From: Mucilaginibacter sp.
GTDB taxonomy: Bacteria > Bacteroidota > Bacteroidia > Sphingobacteriales > Sphingobacteriaceae
Direction: 5' to 3'
Assembly (NCBI GenBank): GCA_025352225.1
Contig: JANXTT010000032.1
Location: 1-55,504 of the forward strand
DNA: 55,504 nt
This document shows, in pieces, positions 25,173 through 33,481 of the stretch. The notes under the pieces were generated by a model that saw only the letters and a program-made list of their open reading frames with translations, had not been told where the DNA came from and searched no databases. Made by a program: the position numbers and the translations under genes. Each line of letters begins with the position of its first letter. Positions within the stretch are counted from its first letter, which is position 1.

Positions 25173-26639
25173 TCAATGTCCACCTTTTAATTCAACAGTA
25201 TCAAAATCAATCCCTTGTGATTTTAGCGTGCTCTTGGCTTTGATCGCGTAAAACGCTAAATAAACAAAGCACCCTACGCCTACAAGGTATGACCATTGAA
25301 TGCCTAAAAAATGATCAGCCAGATAACCTTGCAGTAAGCTGATAAAACCACCGCCCATTATCATCATGATTAAAAAGCTTGACCCCTCATTGGTATGGTT
25401 GCCCAAGCCAGTAACAGCCAGAGTATAGATACAAGGCCATAGTGTAGAACAAAATAAACCAACACTGATAAAGGCGAATACACTTACCATTCCTGTTGAG
25501 AGCATACCGATAAATAAGGCGGTAATAGCACACCCCGAAAAAATCAATAATTGTCGTGCCGGATTGCCTCTGCTTAACAAATCGGCAATAATTAAAACAA
25601 CAATTACAAACGCATAAATATAAAATGGGGTAACATCGTGCTGAGCCAACTTATTAACTGCCAAAAACACCGCGAATGCAATGTATGGTGTAACAACTCT
25701 TAATATTTTTTTAGTTCCATCAGAAAAATTAAATGCACCAACTGAAGCAGTCCAACGGCCAATCATCAAACTGGCCCAATATAAGGAGATAAACGGTGCA
25801 ATATTACCAGTAGGTATATTCAGTTTTTCTTTCATAAATGCAGGTAAATTACTCGCAGTGGAAACTTCAACCCCAACATATACAAATATGGCTATCATCC
25901 CGAGAGATAGTTGCAAATAGTTTAAAGCACTTTTTTTATCTGTCGATTTTACATCAGTTGAAATATCTGTGGGCGAGCTAATTACATTATCAGTTATGGA
26001 TTCAATTTTATTAGGTACTTTTGAAAATTTAAAGATCACCGCCACTACTAAAAACAAAGCTCCCAGTATTAGGTAAGGAAATTTAACGGCGCTGATACTG
26101 GCCACGTGTTTAGCAGATACTGAACCAAAAATGGCCAAACTTACTAACAAAGGGCCTATGGTTGTACCAAAATTATTTACACCACCGGTTAAGCTTAAGC
26201 GTTGCGCCCCTGTTTTCGGATCGCCCAATGCAACCACTAGGGCATTTGCTGCAATTTGCTGCAGCGAAAAGCCTAAACCTACAATGAACAGACCTGTTAT
26301 CATTAAATAGAATGAAGCACTCTCTGCTGCTGGATAAAATAGTAAGGTTCCTAAGGCTGAAAGTATTAAGCCCCCAGCAATACCGTTTTTATACCCATAT
26401 TTGTTTAAAATATCGTTCCCGCTGGCTTTGGAAACAAAAAAATAAATAATGGACCCAACTGTATAAGCAAAATAAAACGCAAATGATATCATTTGAGATT
26501 GCCACTGTTCTAAATGTAGCTTTTCCTTAAAAACCGGAATTAAAATATCATTACTTGCAGCTACAAATCCCCAGAAAAAAAACACTGTTATCAGTGTTAA
26601 TAAAGCCGACCCATAACTTTTTGAATTGTTTTGTTCCAT
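25173..26639 (-). CDS. FHS-family (FucP-like) sugar:proton symporter, MFS
   Basis: 488 residues with about twelve membrane segments. FFFWGFVAASNDILIPVFKEKL near 20-42 (read in parts) is the family opening shared by FucP and NagP. YGYKNGIAGGLILSALGTLLF near 85 and GLGFSLQQIAANALVVALGDP near 122 are also typical. A long cytoplasmic loop near 210-230 contains charged Asp/Lys/Ser residues. The substrate is probably a hexose, fucose or amino sugar. Not in the same transcript as the GH27 operon, but it could serve the sugars released there. Confidence 0.85.
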   Translation of the reverse strand: MEQNNSKSYGSALLTLITVFFFWGFVAASNDILIPVFKEKLHLEQWQSQMISFAFYFAYTVGSIIYFFVSKASGNDILNKYGYKNGIAGGLILSALGTLLFYPAAESASFYLMITGLFIVGLGFSLQQIAANALVVALGDPKTGAQRLSLTGGVNNFGTTIGPLLVSLAIFGSVSAKHVASISAVKFPYLILGALFLVVAVIFKFSKVPNKIESITDNVISSPTDISTDVKSTDKKSALNYLQLSLGMIAIFVYVGVEVSTASNLPAFMKEKLNIPTGNIAPFISLYWASLMIGRWTASVGAFNFSDGTKKILRVVTPYIAFAVFLAVNKLAQHDVTPFYIYAFVIVVLIIADLLSRGNPARQLLIFSGCAITALFIGMLSTGMVSVFAFISVGLFCSTLWPCIYTLAVTGLGNHTNEGSSFLIMMIMGGGFISLLQGYLADHFLGIQWSYLVGVGCFVYLAFYAIKAKSTLKSQGIDFDTVELKGGH

Positions 26640-26803
26640 TGTGATAGTTTATAATATTGGTGTGTGTAAGTTTAAAGGCTCTAACTTAATTTAAATTTTA
26701 TTATTATCTAACTTTTAATTTTAAATCCTTTGTTTCAAAATTTCGTTGTATTTGATATAAAGTTGCATCTTCGCATTACTTGAATTAGATAAGGTTATAA
26801 TTA

Positions 26804-27445
26804 ATGATAGAAGCCATTATAACAGGCATCGGATTTGGGTTAGTTTTATCGGTTTTAACCGGGCCCGTATTCTTTGCTTTAATTAAAACCAGTATTGAAA
26901 AAGGATTTCATGCCGGTGTAGCTATGGCCCTGGGCGTAGTATCGAGCGATGTGGTTTTTGTAGGAGCAATTCTATTTGGATCACAATTATTTGACTTTAA
27001 GGTAGATACCAAAATTTTAGGTATGGTGGGCAGTGCCATACTTTTTACCATTGGTATTTATTATATTTTTAAGAAAGCCGAAGTCAACTATACGCCAACC
27101 GCTTCAAAATCCAATAGGGCGGGTTTTTTTTTCAAAGGGTTTTTAATGTGTATTTTTAATCCAACCATACTTTTCCATTGGATAACGGTTATTGGGGCGG
27201 CAAGTACTTTTTATCATCAGGATGTTGAAAACAGGCAATTAAAAATTGCTATCATGTTTATTACCATACTTGCGGTTCAGTTTTCATTAGATACCACCAA
27301 AGCTTTTTATGCCAATAAACTCCGCGATAAAATTTCCGAAAAATCAATTCACAGGCTAAACCAGGTGGCCGGCATAGCACTCATTATTGCAGCTATGGTA
27401 TTGGTAGACAGACTGATTACCCACTACATTTTTAAACTTCAGTAA
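26804..27445 (+). CDS. LysE-family amino-acid exporter
   Basis: 213 residues and about six membrane segments. The start GFGLVLSVLTGPVFFALI is the LysE/RhtB signature with the conserved Gly-Pro, and GFHAGVAMALGVVSSDV continues it. FFKGFLMCIFNPTILFHWI near 110 is the second conserved motif (NP). It exports an amino acid or a related small molecule. Divergent from the transporter gene at 26639 and convergent with the PurF-like gene. Confidence 0.85.
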   Translation: MIEAIITGIGFGLVLSVLTGPVFFALIKTSIEKGFHAGVAMALGVVSSDVVFVGAILFGSQLFDFKVDTKILGMVGSAILFTIGIYYIFKKAEVNYTPTASKSNRAGFFFKGFLMCIFNPTILFHWITVIGAASTFYHQDVENRQLKIAIMFITILAVQFSLDTTKAFYANKLRDKISEKSIHRLNQVAGIALIIAAMVLVDRLITHYIFKLQ

Positions 27446-27450
27446 AACAA

Positions 27451-27490
27451 AGGTGAAAGGTAAAACCGGAAACTTGACGCGCTTTCACCT
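27451..27490. terminator. Possible shared terminator between convergent genes
   Basis: AGGTGAAAG (27451-27459) pairs with CTTTCACCT (27482-27490), a 9-bp stem with a 22-nt loop, in the 50-bp gap between the LysE gene and the PurF-like gene. No strong T run follows on either strand. Confidence 0.4.
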
Positions 27491-27495
27491 AAAGC

Positions 27496-29403
27496 CTACA
27501 TATAAGCCCTTTGGTTCTTACCTTCCATCCAGTTTACAAAGGCGCGGTTAACCACTTTGTTGCCTCCTGGCGTAGGGTAATTACCCGAGAAGTACCAGTC
27601 ACCTGCGTGATCCGGGCATGCTTTATGCAAATTATCGAGTGTTTGATAAATTACCTGTATCTCGGCCTTAGTATCTTTGGGTGTAATGATCTTCGCTATC
27701 CGGTCTGATATTTCCTGATCGGTGAACGGCGCGTATATGGCTTTCACATAATTCTCCACATCTTCCTTAGGCAGCTTTGAGCTATCCTGACAAAGTTGGT
27801 ATACATCAACTATTATTTGGTATTGGCCACGTTCTTTAAGCAGGCTTATTGCAGCTTCAAAAGCAACAAACTCCCCCATCCGCGACATATCAATGCCATA
27901 ACAATCAGGATAACGGATCTGCGGTGCCGATGATACCACAACAATCTTCTTAGGGCCCAGCCTATCCAGTATCTTTAATATACTTTGCTTTAGCGTAGTT
28001 CCCCGCACAATAGAATCATCCAGAGCCACCAGGGTATCGGTACCCTTTTTAACTATACCATACGTGGTATCGTATACATGCGCTACCATTTCGCTGCGAT
28101 CGGCATCCTGGGTTATAAAGGTACGAAGCTTTACATCCTTGATAGCTATTTTTTCAACACGCGGCGCCATACATAACACGGCTGTTAGTTCCTCGTCGCT
28201 TATCTTATCCAAGCGGTTCAGTAACTGATCGCGCTGGCATTTTTTTATGTATTTGTGGATCCCTTCAACCAGCCCATAAAAAGCAACTTCGGCTGTATTA
28301 GGAATATACGAAAATACGGTATTCTTAACATCGTTATTAACCGATTCTAAAATTTGCGGGCATAATAAACGGCCCAATTGCTTACGCTCGCGGTAAATAG
28401 AGGCATCGCTTCCGCGCGAAAAATAGATCCGCTCAAACGAACAGGCCTTTTTTTCAAGAGGTTCGCTAAATTGTTCCTCAGTAATTTTACCGTTCTTTTT
28501 TACGATCAATGCATATCCCGGCCTAACTTCCTTAATATCCTCTATCGGGATGTTAAAGGCTGTTTGTATAGCTGGGCGCTCCGAAGCTGCAACTACAATT
28601 TCGTCATTATAATAATAAAAAGCAGGGCGTATACCCACCGGGTCGCGCATAATAAAAGCGTCGCCATGCCCCAATATCCCGGCAATGGTATAACCACCAT
28701 CCCAGTTTTTAGCAGATTTTCTTAATATTTTGGCTACATCCAGGTCATTCGCTATTAATTTGCTGATCTCGGCATTATCATCAAGCCCTTCGCGTTTATA
28801 TTGATCAAATAAACCCTGGTTCTCCGTATCTAAAAAATGCCCTATCTTTTCCAATACAGTTACGGTATCGGCTTTTTCTTTAGGGTGCTGACCCAGATCG
28901 TACAGTTGTTGCAAAAGCTCGTCAACGTTGGTCATGTTAAAATTACCTGCAATAACCAGGTTACGCGTCATCCAGTTATTCTGACGTAAAAAAGGATGAC
29001 AGTTTTCAACACTATTTTTACCGTGCGTACCATAACGTAAATGGCCCAATAAAACCTCGCCCGTAAAGCTTACGTTTTGTTTAAGCCATTCGGCATCAGC
29101 CAGCCTTTCGGGATGTTCTTTCTGTATATCGGCAAATTTTCGTTGTATGTATTCAAATATATCGGCAACAGCGTTAGAGGCCATAGAGCGGTGCCGGCTA
29201 ATGTAGCGCTTACCGGGTTCAACATCCAGCTTTATAGTAGCTACCCCTGCCCCATCCTGGCCACGGTTATGCTGTTTCTCCATCAGGAGATACAATTTAT
29301 TTAATCCGTAAAGTGCAGTGCCGTATTTTTTCTGGTAATAAGATAGAGGCTTTAAAAGACGTATAAATGCTATGCCGCATTCGTGTTTAATCTGATCGCT
29401 CAT
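27496..29403 (-). CDS. PurF-like amidophosphoribosyltransferase, long form
   Basis: 635 residues, against about 470-510 for ordinary PurF. The class II glutamine amidotransferase nucleophile is Cys9 in KHECGIAF, so an 8-residue propeptide would need removal. The conserved LRYGTHGKN and HNRGQDGAG motifs follow. The phosphoribosyltransferase domain carries the PRPP loop ALDDSIVRGTT near 455-466. The extra length lies in insertions between and after the domains. It would form 5-phosphoribosylamine, the first step of purine synthesis, but a paralog with another role is possible. Preceded by a perfect -7 box. Confidence 0.8.
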   Translation of the reverse strand: MSDQIKHECGIAFIRLLKPLSYYQKKYGTALYGLNKLYLLMEKQHNRGQDGAGVATIKLDVEPGKRYISRHRSMASNAVADIFEYIQRKFADIQKEHPERLADAEWLKQNVSFTGEVLLGHLRYGTHGKNSVENCHPFLRQNNWMTRNLVIAGNFNMTNVDELLQQLYDLGQHPKEKADTVTVLEKIGHFLDTENQGLFDQYKREGLDDNAEISKLIANDLDVAKILRKSAKNWDGGYTIAGILGHGDAFIMRDPVGIRPAFYYYNDEIVVAASERPAIQTAFNIPIEDIKEVRPGYALIVKKNGKITEEQFSEPLEKKACSFERIYFSRGSDASIYRERKQLGRLLCPQILESVNNDVKNTVFSYIPNTAEVAFYGLVEGIHKYIKKCQRDQLLNRLDKISDEELTAVLCMAPRVEKIAIKDVKLRTFITQDADRSEMVAHVYDTTYGIVKKGTDTLVALDDSIVRGTTLKQSILKILDRLGPKKIVVVSSAPQIRYPDCYGIDMSRMGEFVAFEAAISLLKERGQYQIIVDVYQLCQDSSKLPKEDVENYVKAIYAPFTDQEISDRIAKIITPKDTKAEIQVIYQTLDNLHKACPDHAGDWYFSGNYPTPGGNKVVNRAFVNWMEGKNQRAYM

Positions 29404-29420
29404 GTTGGGTATTAAGCGCG

Positions 29421-29428
29421 CAAAGTTA
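29421..29428 (-). promoter_or_regulatory. -7 box (TAACTTTG) upstream of the PurF-like gene
   Basis: A perfect TAnnTTTG match on the minus strand, ending 18 bp before the ATG at 29403. The -33 region 18-19 nt upstream reads TTTT/ATTT rather than TTTG, so the match is partial. Confidence 0.5.
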
Positions 29429-29532
29429 GCACTTTAAATTAATTTAAAAATATTTTTAACGTTACGACATCTATTAAGATGTTAATATATTGAAACTTGT
29501 TGACACACAAAGCTTCCAGCATGTGTAGATCA

Positions 29533-29822
29533 TTAAAAAAACATAGGCTCCTGGCGATTATCCCAAAAGCATATAATTAAAATTGTAACGTCATACACTT
29601 TGTAAAACATTGAAAAGTTTTTATGCAGAATGCACTTTCTCACTCCCGTATTTTCGTCGGCAACTGGGTAGATATATGGTGTTGCTGTTATTGTTTTAAA
29701 ACAATTCAGCATCTTTTCCTCTAGTTTAATTACAAATTTTTCACCCCATCTTTGTAGAAGTTGGGTAATTAATGCATCATAAGTATCCTCAGCTTCTGGG
29801 TGAACCTTATTTCAAAGTTCAC
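29533..29822 (-). pseudogene. Frameshifted ParE/RelE-type toxin
   Basis: A GTG at 29822 overlapping the antitoxin TGA starts VNFEIRF, then the frame breaks. From 29805 a shifted frame is open to TAA at 29533 and reads HPEAEDTYDALITQLLQRWG, continuing to VRKCILHKNFSMFYKV and a final IICFWDNRQEPMFF. One inserted base near 29803-29807 would join the parts into about 97 residues, the usual ParE/RelE length, with the expected order of helices then strands. The Arg before the KCILHKNF strand and the final DNRQEP fit the family. This is either a real 1-nt deletion or a sequencing error. It is the natural partner of the intact antitoxin. Confidence 0.7.
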
Positions 29823-30034
29823 TTTACAGAAAGGTGCTTCTCTTTAAACCTTTCCAGAGATACAGTCTCTCCGTTCTCATATTGCTTGAGGCTACTTTCA
29901 ATGCTTTTAGAAACATGAGCCGGTAATATATTGGACTGTGGCTCAAATTTAATTTTCAATGCTTTTAGAAACGCTTTAACAGTTTTTAATTGTTCGGCGC
30001 TTTCTGGGTGTATCAAAATAGCTTCCATATACAA
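29819..30034 (-). CDS. DUF2683-like small antitoxin
   Basis: 71 residues. The N-terminus MEAILIHPESAEQLKTVKAFLKALKIKFEPQ (read in parts) is a short strand plus helices; a second helical part ends ENGETVSLERFKEKHL. This fits the DUF2683-type small proteins usually placed upstream of ParE/RelE toxins in Bacteroidota (family name from recollection). The stop TGA overlaps the GTG of the decayed toxin by two bases, the usual coupled arrangement. With the toxin broken, this gene is an orphan antitoxin. Confidence 0.65.
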   Translation of the reverse strand: MYMEAILIHPESAEQLKTVKAFLKALKIKFEPQSNILPAHVSKSIESSLKQYENGETVSLERFKEKHLSVK

Positions 30035-30081
30035 ATATAGAAAATTGGAATCCTAAAAATCAAAAACGGTTAGTGTATTAA

Positions 30082-31587
30082 CTAAATAATAAAATTTAAT
30101 ATTTGAGGAAAAACCCCTGCTGTCAATAAAAAAGCACTAATCAGATAAATGAATAAGAGCAAATATCGGTGGTTAACAATAAGGTCATCGGCATGATGTT
30201 CGTTCTTTTTGAGGAACAGATAGAGCGGTATTTTAATATAATAGAATAATGAAATAACAGTTGTAGCGGCACCAGTTATCATCAGGGCTAAAAACCACCC
30301 ATTATTACTTTGGTGATAAGCCTGGTAAACCGCCGAAAACACCATTACCTTGCCATTAAACCCGGCTGATAAAGGCAGGCCCGCCAACGAAATTAATATG
30401 ACAACAAAACACACGGAAGGTAACGGATAACGCAACCCTGCGCCTTTATAACTATCCAAATCGTGCGCACCTATCCGGTTAGCATAATAGGTGGTGAGCA
30501 TTAGCGCCCCAACATTTGCAATGGCATACACCGCCAAATAAAACACTAATGACGAGATACCCTGCTCCGAAAAAGTAACAATAGCCATCAGCGCAAAGCC
30601 AGTATGCCCAATACTGGAGTATGCCAGCAGCCTTTTAATATTGGTTTGCCATATGGCGGCAAGGTTACCTGCGATCATGGTAACAATAGCGATCACCGAT
30701 AGCAACACCCTAAAATCAAACGAGCTCCATTTAGCAAACGAGATAAAAGGCGTTAACACATTAATAAGCAACGCAAAAGCCGCCATTTTGGGCAATGTTG
30801 ATAAAAGGGCGGTTATTGGTGTAGCTGCTCCCTGATAAACATCGGGCACCCAAAAATGCATGGGTACAAACGACAGCTTAAAGCCTATGCCAACCATCAA
30901 TAATACAATAGCAAGCGATACACTTACGGGGTTAACCATTGACAGGTTATTGATAAACATTGGATCAAATAGATCTAATGTGCCTGTAAAGCCATATAAA
31001 AGCGAAATGCCATATAACATGATAGCCGATGATACGCCGCCAAATAATACATATTTCATGCCCGCCTCTGTAGTAACCGCAGTATCCGACCGGTAGGCAA
31101 CCATTAGATACGAAGCTATAGATACCATTTCTATCGATAAATAAATGCTCAACAGATTAACCGCCATTACCATTAAATGCAACCCAAGTAACGATGCCAC
31201 TATAATAGAATACAAGTCGGCAAGGCCTTTAAAATGCGCGCGCAGGGCCTTATCCCAGGGTATATAAAACATAATAAGCAGCGCCGTAAAATCAATGATC
31301 AGTTTAAATACCACCTCTGTATGGCTCAGCATCAGCATATCGTTAAAAAACGGATGCAAGTAACCATCCTTAACCAACAAAAACTGGATCAGGCTTTTAT
31401 ACAATACGTAAATAATGCCCCCTATAGCAACCACCCTGCACATCCAGGCGGAGGTTTTTCCAAACAGCAGATCGGTTACAAAAACCATAACAAATAAAAC
31501 GGTCAGGCTTACCTCGGGTATAAAATAAGGCAAGCTTGCACCAATGTTATTGATCTGGACAGTTATATAGGGTATCAGGTTGTTCAT
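30082..31587 (-). CDS. nuoN: NADH-quinone oxidoreductase subunit N
   Basis: 501 residues, about 14 membrane helices, of the proton-pumping antiporter-like family. Recognisable are LSIYLSIEMVSIASYLMVAY near 147, the loop VPMHFWVPDVYQGAATPITALL near 246 (key Lys/His positions) and the discontinuous-helix motif IKRLLAYSSIGHTGF near 326. Last gene of the nuoHIJKLM-(muiA-like)-nuoN unit, starting 4 bp after the MuiA-like stop. Part of the membrane arm of complex I. Confidence 0.9.
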   Translation of the reverse strand: MNNLIPYITVQINNIGASLPYFIPEVSLTVLFVMVFVTDLLFGKTSAWMCRVVAIGGIIYVLYKSLIQFLLVKDGYLHPFFNDMLMLSHTEVVFKLIIDFTALLIMFYIPWDKALRAHFKGLADLYSIIVASLLGLHLMVMAVNLLSIYLSIEMVSIASYLMVAYRSDTAVTTEAGMKYVLFGGVSSAIMLYGISLLYGFTGTLDLFDPMFINNLSMVNPVSVSLAIVLLMVGIGFKLSFVPMHFWVPDVYQGAATPITALLSTLPKMAAFALLINVLTPFISFAKWSSFDFRVLLSVIAIVTMIAGNLAAIWQTNIKRLLAYSSIGHTGFALMAIVTFSEQGISSLVFYLAVYAIANVGALMLTTYYANRIGAHDLDSYKGAGLRYPLPSVCFVVILISLAGLPLSAGFNGKVMVFSAVYQAYHQSNNGWFLALMITGAATTVISLFYYIKIPLYLFLKKNEHHADDLIVNHRYLLLFIYLISAFLLTAGVFPQILNFII

Positions 31588-31591
31588 TTAA

Positions 31592-33478
31592 TTATTGAAC
31601 TATTACTAATTGATTTTTAGGATATTTTACCTGGTACTTTAAATCCAGCTTTTTGTTTTCCAACGGATTCAACTTTAAGGTCCACTGTACCTTTCCATCG
31701 CCTTCGTTAAGCTTACCACCCGATAGTTCTTGCTTTTCAACCTCTATTGAAGTGTTTTGGGCAACCGGCACCTGGTCTTCTACCAAGAGATTGACAGACT
31801 GGCTTTTGCGGTTCTTAATTTCTATCTGCCAGTTTTTGGTTTCCTTTTTACTCGAGCCAATGATCTGCCGTTGCGTTGTGTTTTTTTGCAGGGTACGGGT
31901 AACAATAATGTTTTTATCAGTGCCTAACGACAGGTTTAAGGTATCATTTGACGCATGGGTATCTAATAACGACTTGCCAATATAAGTACCCTCGAAAAAC
32001 AAATTAGCCTCGCCCGATAAAAAATTATACTTATTCCAGTCAACTAATTGGGCCGTTAAAAAAACATCGGTGTTTAATTTGGGAGCAACAAAGTATTCAA
32101 ATGTGGCATTTAGGTCGTATTGCCCTATCTCTACCAGGTATTGTTTGCCGTCACTCGGCACCGAATATGGGTTATCGATATTGAACTCCACATTGGTTTG
32201 GTTTTCTGTTTGCGCTACTTCTACCGGGATAGTTGATAGTCCTCGTATTTGAATTTTGTCAGAAACTGAATTCATACCACGAATCATCACCCCTGGAACC
32301 CGACCTTCTAGTGCTGAAGAAACTCCATAACCACCTACTACCACTTCTTTTAAATTATAAACACTGGGCATTAAACTTACATTCATATTTGAAGAAGTAA
32401 CATTATGTTCTTGCGATTCATAACCAACATAACTAAATGTTAAGGCGCGACTTCCTTGCGGTACCTGTATAGCGTAATTTCCATTAGCATCTGTTACCGC
32501 TCCTATAGATGTGCCTTTAACTTTTATGCTAACCCCGGGTAGGGCCGAGCCATCATCGTGCGCTGTTACCCGGCCAGTTACCTGCGTAATAATAGCCGAT
32601 TGACCGGCATACACCATCCCGAAATTTAAATAATAAGGGTTTAGCTGTGGTTTGGTACCGCTGATGCTTGGGTTCCCTGTTGATAGGGTGAGCTTAATAT
32701 TTTTCCATTCTTCGCCACTTTGCTGAGATACATTAGCCTTATAGGCGATACTGATGGGGCTGTTCACATTTTTTGCCCTGATGTCATAGGTGGGATACCA
32801 ACTCGCGTTATGCACCAGGTAACTAACTGTAAAAGGCGATAGAGTAGTTATTTTTGATGATACAGTAACTATGATATCGCTGGTATTTTTAACACTGCCT
32901 TTAGTAATATCGGCTATTTGCTTATCAAACTTTTGTACCTGCGCGTTAAGTAAAACCACTTCGGCAATTACACCTTGCTGCTTTTTTCTCAGTCCGGTTA
33001 ACCGTTCGGTTTGAAAATCTAATGCTTGTTTCAGTTTCAAAACATCAAGGCTAGTATTTTGCCCGCTAACTACCTGGTTTTTAAGCAACATCGTTTCCTC
33101 TTCCTTATATACTGCAAGCAGGTCATTTTGCAAGTCAATTTTGTCTTTAATAAGCTTCTGTTCAGCGCGCAGTTCATCCAATCGTTTTTGGGTTACTTCG
33201 CCATTTAAAAAATTAATTTCTTGTTTAACTGATAATATGGTAAACGCGCCCTCGGCATGCACCTGTATGCTTTGCACATCAATATCCGGCGATATATTCT
33301 CAAATACCAGGTTTGAGGTTCCGGGCGTTATATTCACCGTTGCCGACCGGGTTACCTGGGCACCATTTAAAAAAACAATTACCTTCTCTACTTTAGAGGC
33401 AACCTTTTGTCTGTCATTACCTTTGGCAGGTATAGCAAACAAAAACAAACTGACGAACAGCAAAGCGAATGGTTTCAT
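31592..33478 (-). CDS. Chimeric DUF4140/DUF4139 (MuiA-like) protein with inserted CarboxypepD_reg and TonB-plug-like segment
   Basis: 628 residues with a signal peptide to about 21. The N-terminal DUF4140-like part (VIVFLNGAQVTRSATVNI near 34) is followed by a coiled coil (about 75-180) and a DUF4139 start (VSYLVHNASWYPTYDIRAKN near 220). At about 300-385 there is a complete carboxypeptidase-regulatory beta-sandwich (VTGRVTAHDDGSALPGVSIK, then AVTDANGNYAIQVP), and at 385-420 a SusC-type plug fragment (SALEGRVPGVMIRG, then KIQIRGLS). DUF4139 then resumes (NPYSVPSDGKQYLVEIGQYD) to the C-terminus. Known relatives are called mucoidy inhibitor MuiA, function unclear. It lies 3 bp from nuoM and 4 bp from nuoN, fully inside the nuo transcript. 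Confidence 0.75.
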   Translation of the reverse strand: MKPFALLFVSLFLFAIPAKGNDRQKVASKVEKVIVFLNGAQVTRSATVNITPGTSNLVFENISPDIDVQSIQVHAEGAFTILSVKQEINFLNGEVTQKRLDELRAEQKLIKDKIDLQNDLLAVYKEEETMLLKNQVVSGQNTSLDVLKLKQALDFQTERLTGLRKKQQGVIAEVVLLNAQVQKFDKQIADITKGSVKNTSDIIVTVSSKITTLSPFTVSYLVHNASWYPTYDIRAKNVNSPISIAYKANVSQQSGEEWKNIKLTLSTGNPSISGTKPQLNPYYLNFGMVYAGQSAIITQVTGRVTAHDDGSALPGVSIKVKGTSIGAVTDANGNYAIQVPQGSRALTFSYVGYESQEHNVTSSNMNVSLMPSVYNLKEVVVGGYGVSSALEGRVPGVMIRGMNSVSDKIQIRGLSTIPVEVAQTENQTNVEFNIDNPYSVPSDGKQYLVEIGQYDLNATFEYFVAPKLNTDVFLTAQLVDWNKYNFLSGEANLFFEGTYIGKSLLDTHASNDTLNLSLGTDKNIIVTRTLQKNTTQRQIIGSSKKETKNWQIEIKNRKSQSVNLLVEDQVPVAQNTSIEVEKQELSGGKLNEGDGKVQWTLKLNPLENKKLDLKYQVKYPKNQLVIVQ

Positions 33479-33481
33479 AGG

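Noticed and set aside
29533..29822. Programmed frameshifting to make the toxin
   Set aside because: I see no slippery heptamer or stimulatory structure at the break; a simple deletion or sequence error explains it.
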